Made by a program: the position numbers and the translations under genes. 64,000 nt of DNA from Streptomyces abyssomicinicus (GTDB lineage Bacteria; Actinomycetota; Actinomycetes; Streptomycetales; Streptomycetaceae): the NCBI RefSeq assembly GCF_008974245.1, contig NZ_BBZI01000005.1, positions 406,180 through 470,179 of the forward strand, read 5' to 3'. Below, piece by piece: positions 19,823 through 28,994 of the stretch (the stretch's first letter is position 1; each line of letters starts with the position of its first letter). The notes under the pieces are model-generated. The model did no database searches. It saw only the letters and a list, made by a program, of their open reading frames with translations, and was not told the DNA's origin.

Positions 19823-20053
19823 CCGGCCCGGACAGGCTCCGACCGGCCCGGAGGCGCCCGTTCGGCCGGGATTGAGGCGCGGGATCGGTGGAACATGGAG
19901 ATCCTCCGGGCCCGGCCCGAGCCGACGGAAATCCTCGGTCCGCGCCGGAGCGAACGGGCAGGATGGTTTCAGCAGCGGCATGCGGCGCCGCTGCCCGGCC
20001 ACGGACGACAGCGGGCCCCTCAGGTCCGTGAGTGGAGAAAAGGGGCGCCTGAC

Positions 20054-20545
20054 GTGTTCACCAGCGTTTTGATGATCGAGAAGGCTCTGACCTCGGCCGA
20101 CGTGGAGTTCGTCACCACGTTGCACGGCGACGAGCCGGTTTCCTTCCATGTCCTCCTCCAGCCCCGCGGAGACCAGGCCGACCGGCTGCTCCGCGCCATC
20201 GACGACATCGCCCTCGGCGCGCTGGACGAGGCGGCCCGGGAGGCCGCCCAGCCGGAGGGCAAGGACGCCGCCGAGCAGGGACGCCAGGCCCTCGACATCT
20301 CGCTGGTGGCGCTGCGCGCCGCCGGGAGCGAGGCGGAGGGGCGGCTGATCGAGGACCACCCGCTGGACGCGCTGAGATCCGTCGTCGAGGAGGTCGGCGC
20401 GGACGAGGTGATCGTGCTGACCGACCCGCACTACGTCGAGGAGTTCTTCCACCGCGACTGGGCCTCGCGGGCCCGCCACAAGGTGGGCGTGCCGGTCCTC
20501 AAGCTCTTCTCGCACAGCAGGACCCAGGGCCAGTCCGCGACCTGA
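20054..20545 (+). CDS. Conserved actinobacterial protein, UspA-like fold (function unknown)
   Basis: A 163-aa soluble protein: VLMIEKALTSADVEFVTTLHGDEPVSFHVLLQPRGDQADRLLRAIDD, then VEEVGADEVIVLTDPHYVEEFFHRDWASRARHKVGVPVLKLFSHS. The alternating strands and the GADEVIVLT...VPVLKL pattern recall a universal-stress or Rossmann-like alpha/beta fold. I recall similar streptomycete proteins labelled indole-3-glycerol phosphate synthase, but it is far too short and lacks that barrel, so the label is not adopted. GTG was chosen because GGAGAAAAGGGG precedes it. It lies upstream of murC on the same strand with a 251-base gap. Confidence 0.7.
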   Translation: MFTSVLMIEKALTSADVEFVTTLHGDEPVSFHVLLQPRGDQADRLLRAIDDIALGALDEAAREAAQPEGKDAAEQGRQALDISLVALRAAGSEAEGRLIEDHPLDALRSVVEEVGADEVIVLTDPHYVEEFFHRDWASRARHKVGVPVLKLFSHSRTQGQSAT

Positions 20546-20796
20546 GCGGCGGGGCCGCGCGGCGGCGGACGGGCCCGCGCCACGGCGGCCCGCCGCGGGC
20601 GTCCCGCCGCGGGGACGGCGGCCGACGGCGTCCGAGCGTCCGACGGCGGCCCGTGTCGTGCGGGCACCGCGGGCGCGCCGCGGGCCGTTTCGGCGGTCCT
20701 GCCGCGGTACCGGCCCGGTGCGGCCGTCCGGGGCCGTGCCGGTCGTCGGTACTAGGCTGTGCGCGGACACGACCGCACCACCGCAGGGAGACACGC

Positions 20797-22200
20797 ATGG
20801 CACCCGGCCTGCCCACCGCCATGGACCGACCGCACTTCATCGGCATCGGCGGCGCCGGTATGTCGGGCATCGCGAAGATCCTCGCGCAGCGGGGCGCCAA
20901 GGTCGCCGGCAGCGACGCCAAGGACTCCGCCACCGCCGAGGCGCTGCGCGCCCTGGGCGCCACCGTCCACATCGGCCACGACGCGGCCCACCTCGCCGAC
21001 GACGCGACCTGCGTGGTGGTCTCCTCCGCCATCCGCGAGGACAACCCGGAGCTGGCCCGCGCCGCCGAGCTCGGCATCCCGGTCGTCCACCGCTCGGACG
21101 CGCTGGCCCGCCTGATGGACGGCCTGCGCCCCATCGCCGTGGCCGGCACCCACGGCAAGACCACCACCACCTCCATGCTGGCGGTCTCGCTGAGCGCCCT
21201 CGGCCTGGACCCGTCGTACGCCATCGGCGGCGACCTGGACGTGCCGGGGTCCAACGCCGCGCACGGTTCGGGCGAGATCTTCGTCGCCGAGGCGGACGAG
21301 TCGGACCGCAGCTTCCACAAGTACGCCCCCGAGGTCGCCATCGTCCTCAACGTGGAACTCGACCACCACGCCAACTACGCGTCCATGGAGGAGATCTACG
21401 ACTCCTTCCGGATCTTCGCCGGCCGGATCGTCCCCGGCGGCACGCTGGTGATCTCCGCCGACCACGAGGGCGCCCGCGAACTCACCGCCCGCCTGGCCGG
21501 CACCGGCATCCGCACGGTGACCTACGGCGAGTCCCCGGACGCCGACGTCCGGGTCGGCGCCGTCGTCGCCAAGGGCCTGACCAGCGACGTCACCGTGCAG
21601 ATCGACGACGCGCCGCTCACCTTCACGGTCTCGGTGCCCGGCCGCCACTACGCCCACAACGCGGTCGCCGCCCTCGCGGCGGGCGTGGCGCTCGGCATCC
21701 CGGCCGAGGAGCTGGCGCCCGCGATCGCCGCCTACAAGGGCGTCAAGCGGCGGCTCCAGCTCAAGGGCGAGGCGGCCGGGGTCCAGGTGATCGACTCCTA
21801 CGCGCACCACCCGACCGAGATGACCGCGGACCTCGAGGCGATGCGCGCCGGGCTTCCCGTGGGCGGCCGGATACTGGTTCTGTTCCAGCCGCACCTGTTC
21901 TCCCGCACCCAGGAGCTCGGCACCGAGATGGGCCAGGCGCTCGCCCTCGCCGACGCCTCCGTGGTCCTCGACATCTACCCGGCCCGCGAGGACCCGATCC
22001 CGGGCATCACCAGCGAGCTGATCATCGACGCCGCCCGCGAGACCGGCGCCGACGTCACCGCCGTCCACGACAAGGCCGAGGCCCCCGGGGTGATCGCGGG
22101 AATGGCCAAGCCCGGTGATCTCGTTCTCACCATGGGAGCGGGCGACGTCACCGACCTCGGCCCGCTGATCCTGGACCGTCTCGCAGAGCAGAACCGGTAG
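20797..22200 (+). CDS. murC: UDP-N-acetylmuramate--L-alanine ligase
   Basis: A 467-aa Mur ligase. The N-terminal UDP-binding motif is HFIGIGGAGMSGIAKIL, the ATP-binding loop GTHGKTTTTSMLAVSL, then EADESDRSFHKYAPEVAIVLNVELDHH and the C-terminal VIDSYAHHPTEM motif. It adds L-Ala to UDP-MurNAc in the cytoplasm at the cost of ATP, the first peptide step of peptidoglycan. The first ATG after GCAGGGAGACAC was chosen; a second ATG eight codons later is possible. It is separate from the dcw cluster here and is followed after 17 bases by msrB. Confidence 0.93.
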   Translation: MAPGLPTAMDRPHFIGIGGAGMSGIAKILAQRGAKVAGSDAKDSATAEALRALGATVHIGHDAAHLADDATCVVVSSAIREDNPELARAAELGIPVVHRSDALARLMDGLRPIAVAGTHGKTTTTSMLAVSLSALGLDPSYAIGGDLDVPGSNAAHGSGEIFVAEADESDRSFHKYAPEVAIVLNVELDHHANYASMEEIYDSFRIFAGRIVPGGTLVISADHEGARELTARLAGTGIRTVTYGESPDADVRVGAVVAKGLTSDVTVQIDDAPLTFTVSVPGRHYAHNAVAALAAGVALGIPAEELAPAIAAYKGVKRRLQLKGEAAGVQVIDSYAHHPTEMTADLEAMRAGLPVGGRILVLFQPHLFSRTQELGTEMGQALALADASVVLDIYPAREDPIPGITSELIIDAARETGADVTAVHDKAEAPGVIAGMAKPGDLVLTMGAGDVTDLGPLILDRLAEQNR

Positions 22201-22217
22201 AAGGGGAGGCGCACACC

Positions 22218-22625
22218 ATGGCCTACGAGATCGACAAGCCCGACGAGCAGTGGCGCGCGGAACTCAGCCCCGAGGAGTACGCCGTCCTGCGCCAGGCCGG
22301 CACCGAGCGCCCCTTCACCGGCGAGTACACCGACACCAAGGCGAAGGGCGTCTACTCCTGCCGCGCCTGCGGGGCCGAACTCTTCACCTCGGGCACCAAG
22401 TTCGAGTCCCACTGCGGCTGGCCGTCCTTCTACGACCCGAAGGACTCCGACGCGGTCGAACTGATCCAGGACACCTCGCACGGCATGGTCCGCACCGAGG
22501 TCCGCTGCGCGCGCTGCGGTTCCCACCTGGGTCATGTCTTCGAGGGCGAGGGCTACCCGACGCCGACGGACCAGCGGTACTGCATCAACTCGATCTCCCT
22601 GCGGCTGGAGCCGGCGCAGGACTGA
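22218..22625 (+). CDS. msrB: Peptide-methionine (R)-S-oxide reductase MsrB
   Basis: A 135-aa enzyme with two Zn-binding CxxC pairs (CRACGAEL and CARCGSHLGHVFEGEG), the SHCGWPSF segment carrying a candidate resolving Cys, and the catalytic Cys in RYCINSISL. It reduces the R form of methionine sulfoxide in oxidised proteins in the cytoplasm. It starts 17 bases after murC with AAGGGGAGG upstream, so it is probably in one transcript with murC. Confidence 0.93.
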   Translation: MAYEIDKPDEQWRAELSPEEYAVLRQAGTERPFTGEYTDTKAKGVYSCRACGAELFTSGTKFESHCGWPSFYDPKDSDAVELIQDTSHGMVRTEVRCARCGSHLGHVFEGEGYPTPTDQRYCINSISLRLEPAQD

Positions 22626-22718
22626 GCCGTCCTCGTCCCCCCTGCCGCCCGGGCCCCGGTCGCACGTCGGCCGGGGCCCGGTGCGTCGGGAGCCGCGCGG
22701 CCGTCGCCGGCCGGACGG

Positions 22719-23089
22719 CAGTACGCGTCATACGCCCCCGACATCCCGCTGACCGAGGCGCAGGATTCCCGCGCCGCCAACCATCAGCACCCCCGGTTCC
22801 CGACGAGCAGGAACGCCTCACCCGGACACAGGAGCGGCCGGCCGCCGTGCGGGCGGCGGGCGTCGACCCGGCGGCGATGCTGCGACCGCCGCTGCACCAA
22901 GGCGCGTACGACCAGCGGCTGGGCACGGTGTACACGGCCCACTGCCGTCCGGCGGAAGGCCGCGTCACCTACCGCTGGTCCGGGGAGAGCTGGGAACAGT
23001 CCTTCGCCGCGTTCTCCCCGGGCTCCCGCACCGTCACCCTGGGGCTTGAGGTGCCGAACCCGCCGGACGCGCACGGGCACGCCGTATGA
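22719..23089 (+). pseudogene. Remnant of a C45-type acyltransferase/hydrolase (C-terminal part, frameshifted)
   Basis: Two overlapping frames together read as one protein end: APDIPLTEAQDSRAANHQH in one frame up to about 22798, then EQERLTRTQERPAAVRAAGV, LHQGAYDQRLGTVYTAHCRP and RVTYRWSGESWEQSF in the +1 frame, ending at TGA 23087-23089. One missing base near 22797-22803 (TTCCCGAC where TTCCCCGAC is expected) restores continuity. The SRAANHQH segment and the closing YRWxGExWEQSF pattern recall the C-terminus of C45 autoproteolytic acyltransferase/hydrolases. The N-terminal half with the catalytic Cys is absent. Confidence 0.55.
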
Positions 23090-23188
23090 CCGGCCAGGTG
23101 GACGTCCCCGGCGGCGACGCCGGGGACGTCGGCGGCGGTGGGGACGCGGCGGCGGAGCGGGCCGTCGCCGCGTCGGACGGCCCGCCCG

Positions 23189-23293
23189 TCAGCCGAAGAA
23201 GCCTTCGACGGCGTCCTCGACGGCCTCCTCGACGAACTCCTCGGCCGTCTCCTCCACGATCTCCTCGATGAACTCCCCGAAGATGTCGTCCAT
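23189..23293 (-). CDS. 34-residue acidic amphipathic peptide
   Basis: The peptide starts MDDIFGEFIEEIVEET and continues AEEFVEEAVEDAVEGFFG. It has 13 acidic residues and no basic residue, with hydrophobics spaced three or four apart, so it should form a strongly amphipathic helix. GGAGGGG lies 9 bases before the ATG, a good ribosome-binding site that argues for real translation. There is no signal or Cys. The GGAGGGG and the non-random helix pattern are the support; function is unknown. An upstream in-frame ATG six codons earlier is less likely. Confidence 0.5.
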   Translation of the reverse strand: MDDIFGEFIEEIVEETAEEFVEEAVEDAVEGFFG

Positions 23294-23484
23294 GCGGCTG
23301 ATCCCCTCCATGTCGGCGTGACAGCCCGTGGCGCGTTGGCCAAAGGCTCTCGGGCATCCTCTCAACTCGACGCGCCCGAAGGCCAGTTCTTCCTGGATCT
23401 TGTTCCGAACACCGGCCGACGGCCGGGGAGTCCCGTGACGAGGGTGTGGGGCGGGCCCCCACCGGCACCGGCACGCCCGCGGGA

Positions 23485-25323
23485 TCAGCGCAGCAGGGTG
23501 TCGACGAAGGGGCCGGACACCACGTGGTGGGGGTCGAGCCGCTCCAGGGTCGCGACGGCCTCGTCCCAGCCCGGGCCGCCCCCGGCGCGCAGGGAGGCGG
23601 GGACGGTGTGGGCGAGGACGTCCGGGTCGGACCACGCGGCGGTGTCGGTGTAGGCCCAGCCCTTGGACCACTCCGCCCGGACCGTCGCCCGGTCCCCGTC
23701 CAGGGCGAACAGGAACTGCTCGAGCTCCCGGTAGAAGCGGTGCAGAGCAGGCGTGCCCGGCAGGGAGAGGACGTCGATCCACACGGCGGTGTCGACGTCC
23801 GGCCGGTCGGGGCGCGGCCGCACGGCGGACAGCAGAGGTGGCCGCGCGCCGGGTACGCCGCACACGGACGGGTCCTCCAGGCCGGTCACGCGGATCTCCA
23901 CCTGGCCGTTGACCGGGTACTCGCCGCGCGCCGCGTACGCGGCGAGCAGCGTGCGGTAGAAGTCGGCGAATTGGCTGACCACCCACTGCAGATCGGCGCG
24001 GCGGACGAGCACGGCGTAGCCGTTGGCCGTCTCGCGCAGCGTGGTGGGCCGGATGTACTGCAGCAGGTTGCGGGAGGCGCCCCACAGGTCCGACCGCAGC
24101 CCGCCCGCCAGCAGGTGGGTCAGGACGTCACCGGTCAGCAGGTCCCGCACGAGGTCGCCGGAGAGCAGGACGTCGGTGATGTCGCCGGTCAGCGCCACCT
24201 TGGCGAGCAGGTACTGCACCTGACCGAAGAGCGGCGCGCTCGCCCAGGCCCCCGAGACCAGGGATCCGGCCAGCCGGGCCACCGGCTCGGGGAGGGAGTC
24301 GGAGAACGGGTAGTTGTACGGCTCGTCGACCGCGCGCGAGCCCAGCGGCCGTCGCGGAGCGACGCTCCAGACCTTCAGCCAGGGCTTGTCGGTGAAGGCG
24401 AACCAGATCGCCTCCGCCCGGCCGGTCCGGTCGACGAAGCCGGCCAGGGTCCGCTTCCCGGCCGCGTCGGCGGGGGCGGCGAACAGTTCGGCGGCCGGGA
24501 TGTCCAGGAGGGACTGGCAGCGCAGGTTCTGGTCGGCGCCCACGCGCAGGACGGCCTCGGTGACGAGCGAACGGCCGAGGTGGACGAGGAGCGCGTCGCA
24601 GTCGGGGTCCGTCCGGCCGACGGTCCGCAGCACGTAGCGGCCGGTGCCCTGGTCCCAGACGACCGCGGTCAGCTCGGTGACCAGGTTGCTCAGCGAGCCG
24701 TAGCCGTGGCCGGGCGGCGTGCTCCCGCCGGTGGCGGGGACGGCCGTACCGTGCGCGCCGACGGCGAGCGCGCCGCCGACCGACAGCTGCCCGGGCGCCG
24801 GCGCGGCGGTGACTCCGTGACCGGCCGCGCCGGCGAACGCGAGCAGGTCCTCCAGGGTGGCGCCCGTCTGGACCCTGACCTCGGCCGAGCCGTCGGCGGC
24901 CCGCCGCTCCAGCGACATGGCGGTGAGGTGCGCGGTGGTGTCCAGCAGGACGACCCGGGTCGCGGCCGGTGTGCCGTCGGCCACCGTGAGCGGCGCCCAG
25001 CCGTGCCGTTTGCCCTGCGCGCGTACCGTCCAGCCCGCGCCGTGCGCCCAGTTGACGATGGAGAGCACGTCCTGCGGGTGGCGCGGGGCGCACGTCCACA
25101 ACTGGTCGGTGCGGATCTCGCCGGCCCAGTTCTCGTAGACGCGGCGGTAGACGTCGGGTCCGGCCGGGAAACCCGGCGGCGGCGGGGGCGCGTCGGCGGC
25201 GTACGCGCCGCCGGGCCGGACCAGCCCGCGCAGCAGCCACACCGCGCCGCCCGCGGCGGCCGACGACGCGAGCAGTCGGCGCCGCGACAGCCCGTCGCCG
25301 TGAACCGAAGATACGTCCGCCAT
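23485..25323 (-). CDS. Secreted FAD-linked oxidase, class II cholesterol oxidase-like
   Basis: A 612-aa protein with a Tat signal (SRRRLLASSAAAGGAVWLL). The N-terminal FAD_binding_4 (VAO-type) domain includes VRAQGKRHGWAPLT, whose His is the likely covalent FAD attachment point, and PAPGQLSVGGALAVGAHGTAVP. The large C-terminal substrate domain of the class II cholesterol oxidase type includes WASAPLFGQVQYLLAKVAL, LWGASRNLLQYIRPTTLRETANGYAVLVRR and YTDTAAWSDPDVLAHTVP. Class II enzymes oxidise 3-beta-hydroxysteroids to 4-en-3-ones with O2, but related flavin oxidases act on other alcohols. It is divergent from the TetR gene at 25520, which may control it. Confidence 0.8.
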   Translation of the reverse strand: MADVSSVHGDGLSRRRLLASSAAAGGAVWLLRGLVRPGGAYAADAPPPPPGFPAGPDVYRRVYENWAGEIRTDQLWTCAPRHPQDVLSIVNWAHGAGWTVRAQGKRHGWAPLTVADGTPAATRVVLLDTTAHLTAMSLERRAADGSAEVRVQTGATLEDLLAFAGAAGHGVTAAPAPGQLSVGGALAVGAHGTAVPATGGSTPPGHGYGSLSNLVTELTAVVWDQGTGRYVLRTVGRTDPDCDALLVHLGRSLVTEAVLRVGADQNLRCQSLLDIPAAELFAAPADAAGKRTLAGFVDRTGRAEAIWFAFTDKPWLKVWSVAPRRPLGSRAVDEPYNYPFSDSLPEPVARLAGSLVSGAWASAPLFGQVQYLLAKVALTGDITDVLLSGDLVRDLLTGDVLTHLLAGGLRSDLWGASRNLLQYIRPTTLRETANGYAVLVRRADLQWVVSQFADFYRTLLAAYAARGEYPVNGQVEIRVTGLEDPSVCGVPGARPPLLSAVRPRPDRPDVDTAVWIDVLSLPGTPALHRFYRELEQFLFALDGDRATVRAEWSKGWAYTDTAAWSDPDVLAHTVPASLRAGGGPGWDEAVATLERLDPHHVVSGPFVDTLLR

Positions 25324-25519
25324 GCCGGAGACCTCCCCTGTCCCACCGGACCCGGCCGTGCCGGGCCGGACGGGTGCACACGCTATCCGCCGACGGACCC
25401 CGGGTGCCCGGGTCTTCGCGGTTTCCTCACGTGGTGACCGCCGCGTCCCGCGACGGTGCGCGCGGATGCCGCCGCGCTCGGGGACGCTCGCCTGTTCGAA
25501 CGGCCGATATCCTGGCGCG

Positions 25520-26224
25520 ATGGTGGACGGAACGGGTGACGAGCCGCAGACGGACGGACGCTCCACCCGCTGGCACAAGCACAAGGAACAGCGTCAGGGC
25601 GAGCTGGTGGACGGGGCGGTCGCGCTCATCGAGGAGGAGGGCGCGCACTTCCGGATGCAGCGCCTGGCCGAACGCATGGGGCTGCCCCGGTCCGTGCTCT
25701 ACCGGCACTTCAAGGACCGTGCGTCACTGGACGAGTCGATCCGCCGCAGGGTGGTGGAGTCCTTCGTGCGGCGCATGGAGCCCACGCTCGCCTTCGACGG
25801 GACGATCGAGGAGTCCGTGCACCGTGTCGTGGGCGCGCACCTGGACTGGGTGTCCCAGCACCCGCGCCTTTACGCCTACATGGGCGTCGCCGAGCACTCC
25901 ATGGGGGACGGCTCCCTGGTGGCGGACACCAAGACGGCCATCGCGCTGATGCTGGGCGAGCGGTTCGGGGACGTGCTGAAGGCCCTCGGAGTGCCGCGGG
26001 CGCCGATCCGTTCGGTCGCGGTCGGGATCGTGGGGTTCGTCGACACCGCGGTCAACCAGTGGATGCGTGATCCCGAGCCCGAGCAGTCGGAGGACGAGCT
26101 GCGCGCGATGCTCTGCCGGTCGGTCTGGGCGGTCCTGGACTCGACACTGCGGAGTCTGGGCGTGGAGTTGTCGCCGCAGCAGCGCGTGTCGGACCTCGAG
26201 GAGCTCGCGGCCGCTCACGGCTGA
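25520..26224 (+). CDS. TetR/AcrR family transcriptional regulator
   Basis: A 234-aa regulator. The N-terminal HTH reads ELVDGAVALIEEEGAHFRMQRLAERMGLPRSVLYRHFKDRASL. The helical C-terminal ligand domain (VGAHLDWVSQHPRLYAYMGVAEHSMG) resembles the TetR_C group common in mycobacteria and streptomycetes. It is divergent from the cholesterol-oxidase-like gene (196-base gap). Its end overlaps by 10 bases the convergent end of the ferredoxin reductase gene, the last gene of the oxygenase operon. That position makes it a candidate repressor of either or both units. Confidence 0.85.
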   Translation: MVDGTGDEPQTDGRSTRWHKHKEQRQGELVDGAVALIEEEGAHFRMQRLAERMGLPRSVLYRHFKDRASLDESIRRRVVESFVRRMEPTLAFDGTIEESVHRVVGAHLDWVSQHPRLYAYMGVAEHSMGDGSLVADTKTAIALMLGERFGDVLKALGVPRAPIRSVAVGIVGFVDTAVNQWMRDPEPEQSEDELRAMLCRSVWAVLDSTLRSLGVELSPQQRVSDLEELAAAHG

Positions 26225-27849
26225 CGGGACCGGGCCGCCGGAGCGCCGGTCACGGCCGGGACGCCCGCCGCCGCGCGCCGCAGGGACTCCGTGTCGGTGA
26301 GCTTGACCCGGGGCCGGCCCTGCGCCTCGCCCTCCGCGCGCTCCGCGCGGTCGATCGCCCGCCAGGCGGCGAGGTCCAGGGCGTTCGGTGCCACGGTCGC
26401 ACCCGGCACCGGCGCGGTGAGGCGGCCCGCGGCGAAGTCGTCGAGGAGGGACTCGACCGTCTCGTGGGCGCAGGTCTTGTTCGTGCCGATGAAGCCGGTC
26501 GGGCCGCGCTTGATCCAGCCCGCGACGTAGACACCGGGCTCGACCCGGCCCGCCCGGTGCGGGACGGTCGCGCTGTCCTCGTCGAACGGCAGGCCGGGGA
26601 CGGGCCGGGCGCGGTACCCGACGGCGCGCAGGACCAGGCCGGTCTCCAGGACGCGGGTCTCGCCGGTGGGCACGGCACGCACCGTGCCGTCGTCGTCGGT
26701 GCGCAGCGTGGCCGGGGCGACCTCCAGGGCCCGTACCCCTCCCTCGCCGGTGATCCGCACCGGTACGGTCAGGAAGCGCAGCACGATCCGGCGGCGGCCC
26801 TCGACCGGTGTACGGGCGGCCAGTTCGGACAGCAGCCGGGTCTTCTCGTCGCCGTCCGGCGCCAGGTCGCCGGGCCGGCCCTCGACGCTCACGTCGACGT
26901 CCTCGAGGGCGGACAGCGCGAGGAGTTCGGGCACGGTGAACGCGGCCTGGGCGGGCCCGCGGCGGCCGAGGAGGACGACCTCCCGGATCCGGCTGCCGCG
27001 GAGCGCCGCGAGCGCCCGGTCGGAGATGTCCGTACGTGCCAGGGCGTCGGGGTCGGCGGTGAGGATGCGGGCGACGTCGAGGGAGACGTTGCCGTTGCCG
27101 ATGACGACCGCGCGTTCGGTGCCGAGGTCGTGGACGTCGTGCGCGTGGTCGGGGTGGCCGTTGTACCAGGCGACGAAGTCCGTGGCGGACACGCTGCCGG
27201 GCAGGTCCTCGCCCTCGATGCCCAGGCGCTTGTCGGTCGCGGCGCCGACCGCGTAGATCACCGCGTGGTGCGCGCGCAGCAGGTCCGCGTGGGTGAGGGC
27301 GGTGCCGATCTCGACGCTGAGACGGTAGCTGAAGCCGGGCTGGGACTCGATGGTCCGGAAGAGTTCGGTGACCTGCTTGGTGTCCTGGTGATCCGGCGCG
27401 ACGCCGGCCCGGGCGAGACCGTACGGGGTGGGGAGCCGGTCGTAGACGGTGACGCGGACACCCGGGTGGCGCAGCAACTCGTCGGCGGCGAAGAGACCGG
27501 CGGGACCGGCGCCGACGACGGCCACCGACAACTCACCCTCCGGCAGGGTGCGTTGCCGGGGGACGACGTACATGGGCGCGCGGTCGGCGTGCGGATTCTC
27601 CTTGTAGTAGGCGGCGTTCAGCTCGATGAACGGCAACTCCTTCTCGCCGAGGGCGGTGTGCGGCTTCAGCGCGTCCACCGGGCAGGCGCTCGTGCAGGCG
27701 CCGCAGTCCACGCAGGTGCGCGGATCGACGTACAGCATCTCGGCGGTCGCGAAACCGGGCTCGCCCGGTGCGGGGTGGATGCAGTTGACCGGACAGGCCA
27801 GCACGCAGGAGGCGTCGGCGCAGCAGGATCGGGTGACGACGTACGGCAC
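26215..27849 (-). CDS. Ferredoxin--NADP(+) reductase with N-terminal ferredoxin domain (FprB type)
   Basis: A 544-aa fusion. Residues 1-~75 are a bacterial ferredoxin with CCADASCVLACPVNCIHP and CVDCGACTSACPVDAL, enough Cys for two Fe-S clusters. The rest is an adrenodoxin-reductase-like FNR: FAD motif VAVVGAGPAGLFAADELL, YGLARAGVAPDHQDTKQV, NADP motif VVIGNGNVSLDVARIL, and GWIKRGPTGFIGTNKTCAHETV. It passes electrons from NADPH to its own or an external ferredoxin. It is the third gene of a unit with a diiron oxygenase and a Baeyer-Villiger monooxygenase, so it most likely reduces the diiron enzyme. The layout matches mycobacterial FprB. Confidence 0.87.
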   Translation of the reverse strand: MPYVVTRSCCADASCVLACPVNCIHPAPGEPGFATAEMLYVDPRTCVDCGACTSACPVDALKPHTALGEKELPFIELNAAYYKENPHADRAPMYVVPRQRTLPEGELSVAVVGAGPAGLFAADELLRHPGVRVTVYDRLPTPYGLARAGVAPDHQDTKQVTELFRTIESQPGFSYRLSVEIGTALTHADLLRAHHAVIYAVGAATDKRLGIEGEDLPGSVSATDFVAWYNGHPDHAHDVHDLGTERAVVIGNGNVSLDVARILTADPDALARTDISDRALAALRGSRIREVVLLGRRGPAQAAFTVPELLALSALEDVDVSVEGRPGDLAPDGDEKTRLLSELAARTPVEGRRRIVLRFLTVPVRITGEGGVRALEVAPATLRTDDDGTVRAVPTGETRVLETGLVLRAVGYRARPVPGLPFDEDSATVPHRAGRVEPGVYVAGWIKRGPTGFIGTNKTCAHETVESLLDDFAAGRLTAPVPGATVAPNALDLAAWRAIDRAERAEGEAQGRPRVKLTDTESLRRAAAGVPAVTGAPAARSRQP

Positions 27850-27919
27850 GGCGGACTGGTCTCCGTTCGGGCGTTCGGGGGAAGGGTGGTGCGGGGCCGG
27901 CCGGCGGCCCGGGCGGCTG

Positions 27920-28888
27920 CTACTCGGTCAGCGGGGCGGGCTCGCCGCGGAAGCGGGCCGGGCGGCCGTCGATGCGCAGGGCCCGCCACAGTGGGCGGGA
28001 GACCCGGTTCATCAGACCGATCTCCTCGGCGAGCATCCGCACGTCGGAGAAGAGTTCGCGGAGCATCTTCCGGCCCGCCTCGGACTTCCAGAAGACGTCC
28101 TTGATCACCCGGTCGGGGATGCCGGCCAGTGCGGCGGACTTCTTGTCGGGGATCATGATGACGTCGCACAGGACGCGCATGATCAGCGGGAAGAGGACGG
28201 ACAGGGCGCCGCGACGGACCTTGCCGAAGTGCGGCACGCGCAGGCGCAGGAACTCGTGGGCGAAGGAGATGTGCCGGGCCTCCTCGGCGATGTGGATCTG
28301 CATGATCCGCTGCGGGAGGGGGTGCACCGGCTCCCCGCTGCGCAGGGCGCCCTTCTGCAGGTGGTCGATGGGCTCCTCGCCGGCCAGGATGCCGGTGAAG
28401 AACGCCTCGGGGTACAGGGAGCCGAACAGCGGCAGGATCCGGCTGAGTTGGCGGAACCAGCGCTTCCCGCCCGCGGTGTCCACGCCGGTGCGGTTGACCA
28501 GCTCCTGGAACATCTGGGTGTGGTGGGTCTCCTCGGTGATCTCGTGGGTGAGATACCTGAACTCCTCGTCCTGATTGCCCAGGTGGTAGACGTAGTCCAG
28601 CGCCCCGCGCATGAGGAGGTTCTCGAACTGCATTCCCACCTTGGCGATGACCGCCCAGCGCCAGATCCCGATGCGGATCCGGGTCTCGAGCGGCTGTTCC
28701 TGGTACCAGGGGTGGGCGCCCAGGGCGTCCGCGGAGGTGAGCACCCAGCGGGGGTCGCTCGTGTCCACGGCGAACTCGGGGTCGTCCCACCTGATGTCGG
28801 TGAAGGGGTTGAAGTTGACGTTGACGGAGCCCTCGGACAGGGTCCGCAGGCGCTCGTCGTAGGCCTTCCTGCTGAGGTTCGCGGTCAT
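27920..28888 (-). CDS. AurF-like diiron oxygenase
   Basis: A 322-aa all-helical protein. Its diiron ligands sit in VGMQFENLLMRGALDYVY, FRYLTHEITEETHHTQMFQEL and IHIAEEARHISFAHEFLR (E, ExxH, ExxH pattern), as in the p-aminobenzoate N-oxygenase (AurF) family. Such enzymes oxidise amines or act as fatty-acid or alcohol oxygenases with O2 and two electrons. The electrons here probably come from the FprB-type reductase encoded 70 bases downstream. The ATG at 28888 opens MTANLSRKAYDERLRTLSEGS. There is no signal peptide. Family homology does not fix the substrate. Confidence 0.82.
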   Translation of the reverse strand: MTANLSRKAYDERLRTLSEGSVNVNFNPFTDIRWDDPEFAVDTSDPRWVLTSADALGAHPWYQEQPLETRIRIGIWRWAVIAKVGMQFENLLMRGALDYVYHLGNQDEEFRYLTHEITEETHHTQMFQELVNRTGVDTAGGKRWFRQLSRILPLFGSLYPEAFFTGILAGEEPIDHLQKGALRSGEPVHPLPQRIMQIHIAEEARHISFAHEFLRLRVPHFGKVRRGALSVLFPLIMRVLCDVIMIPDKKSAALAGIPDRVIKDVFWKSEAGRKMLRELFSDVRMLAEEIGLMNRVSRPLWRALRIDGRPARFRGEPAPLTE

Positions 28889-28994
28889 CTTCGTCCTCGG
28901 TTGTCGGCCGGGCCGCCCCGGAGGCGAGGCGGGTGGGGGGTCGAGTGGTCTGTGCGACGGTGCGGGGCGGCGCGGGGAGCGGTGCCGCCGGCGG

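Noticed and set aside
20054..20545. Indole-3-glycerol phosphate synthase label for the 163-aa protein
   Set aside because: The protein is too short and lacks TrpC motifs; the label seems to be a carried-over misannotation.
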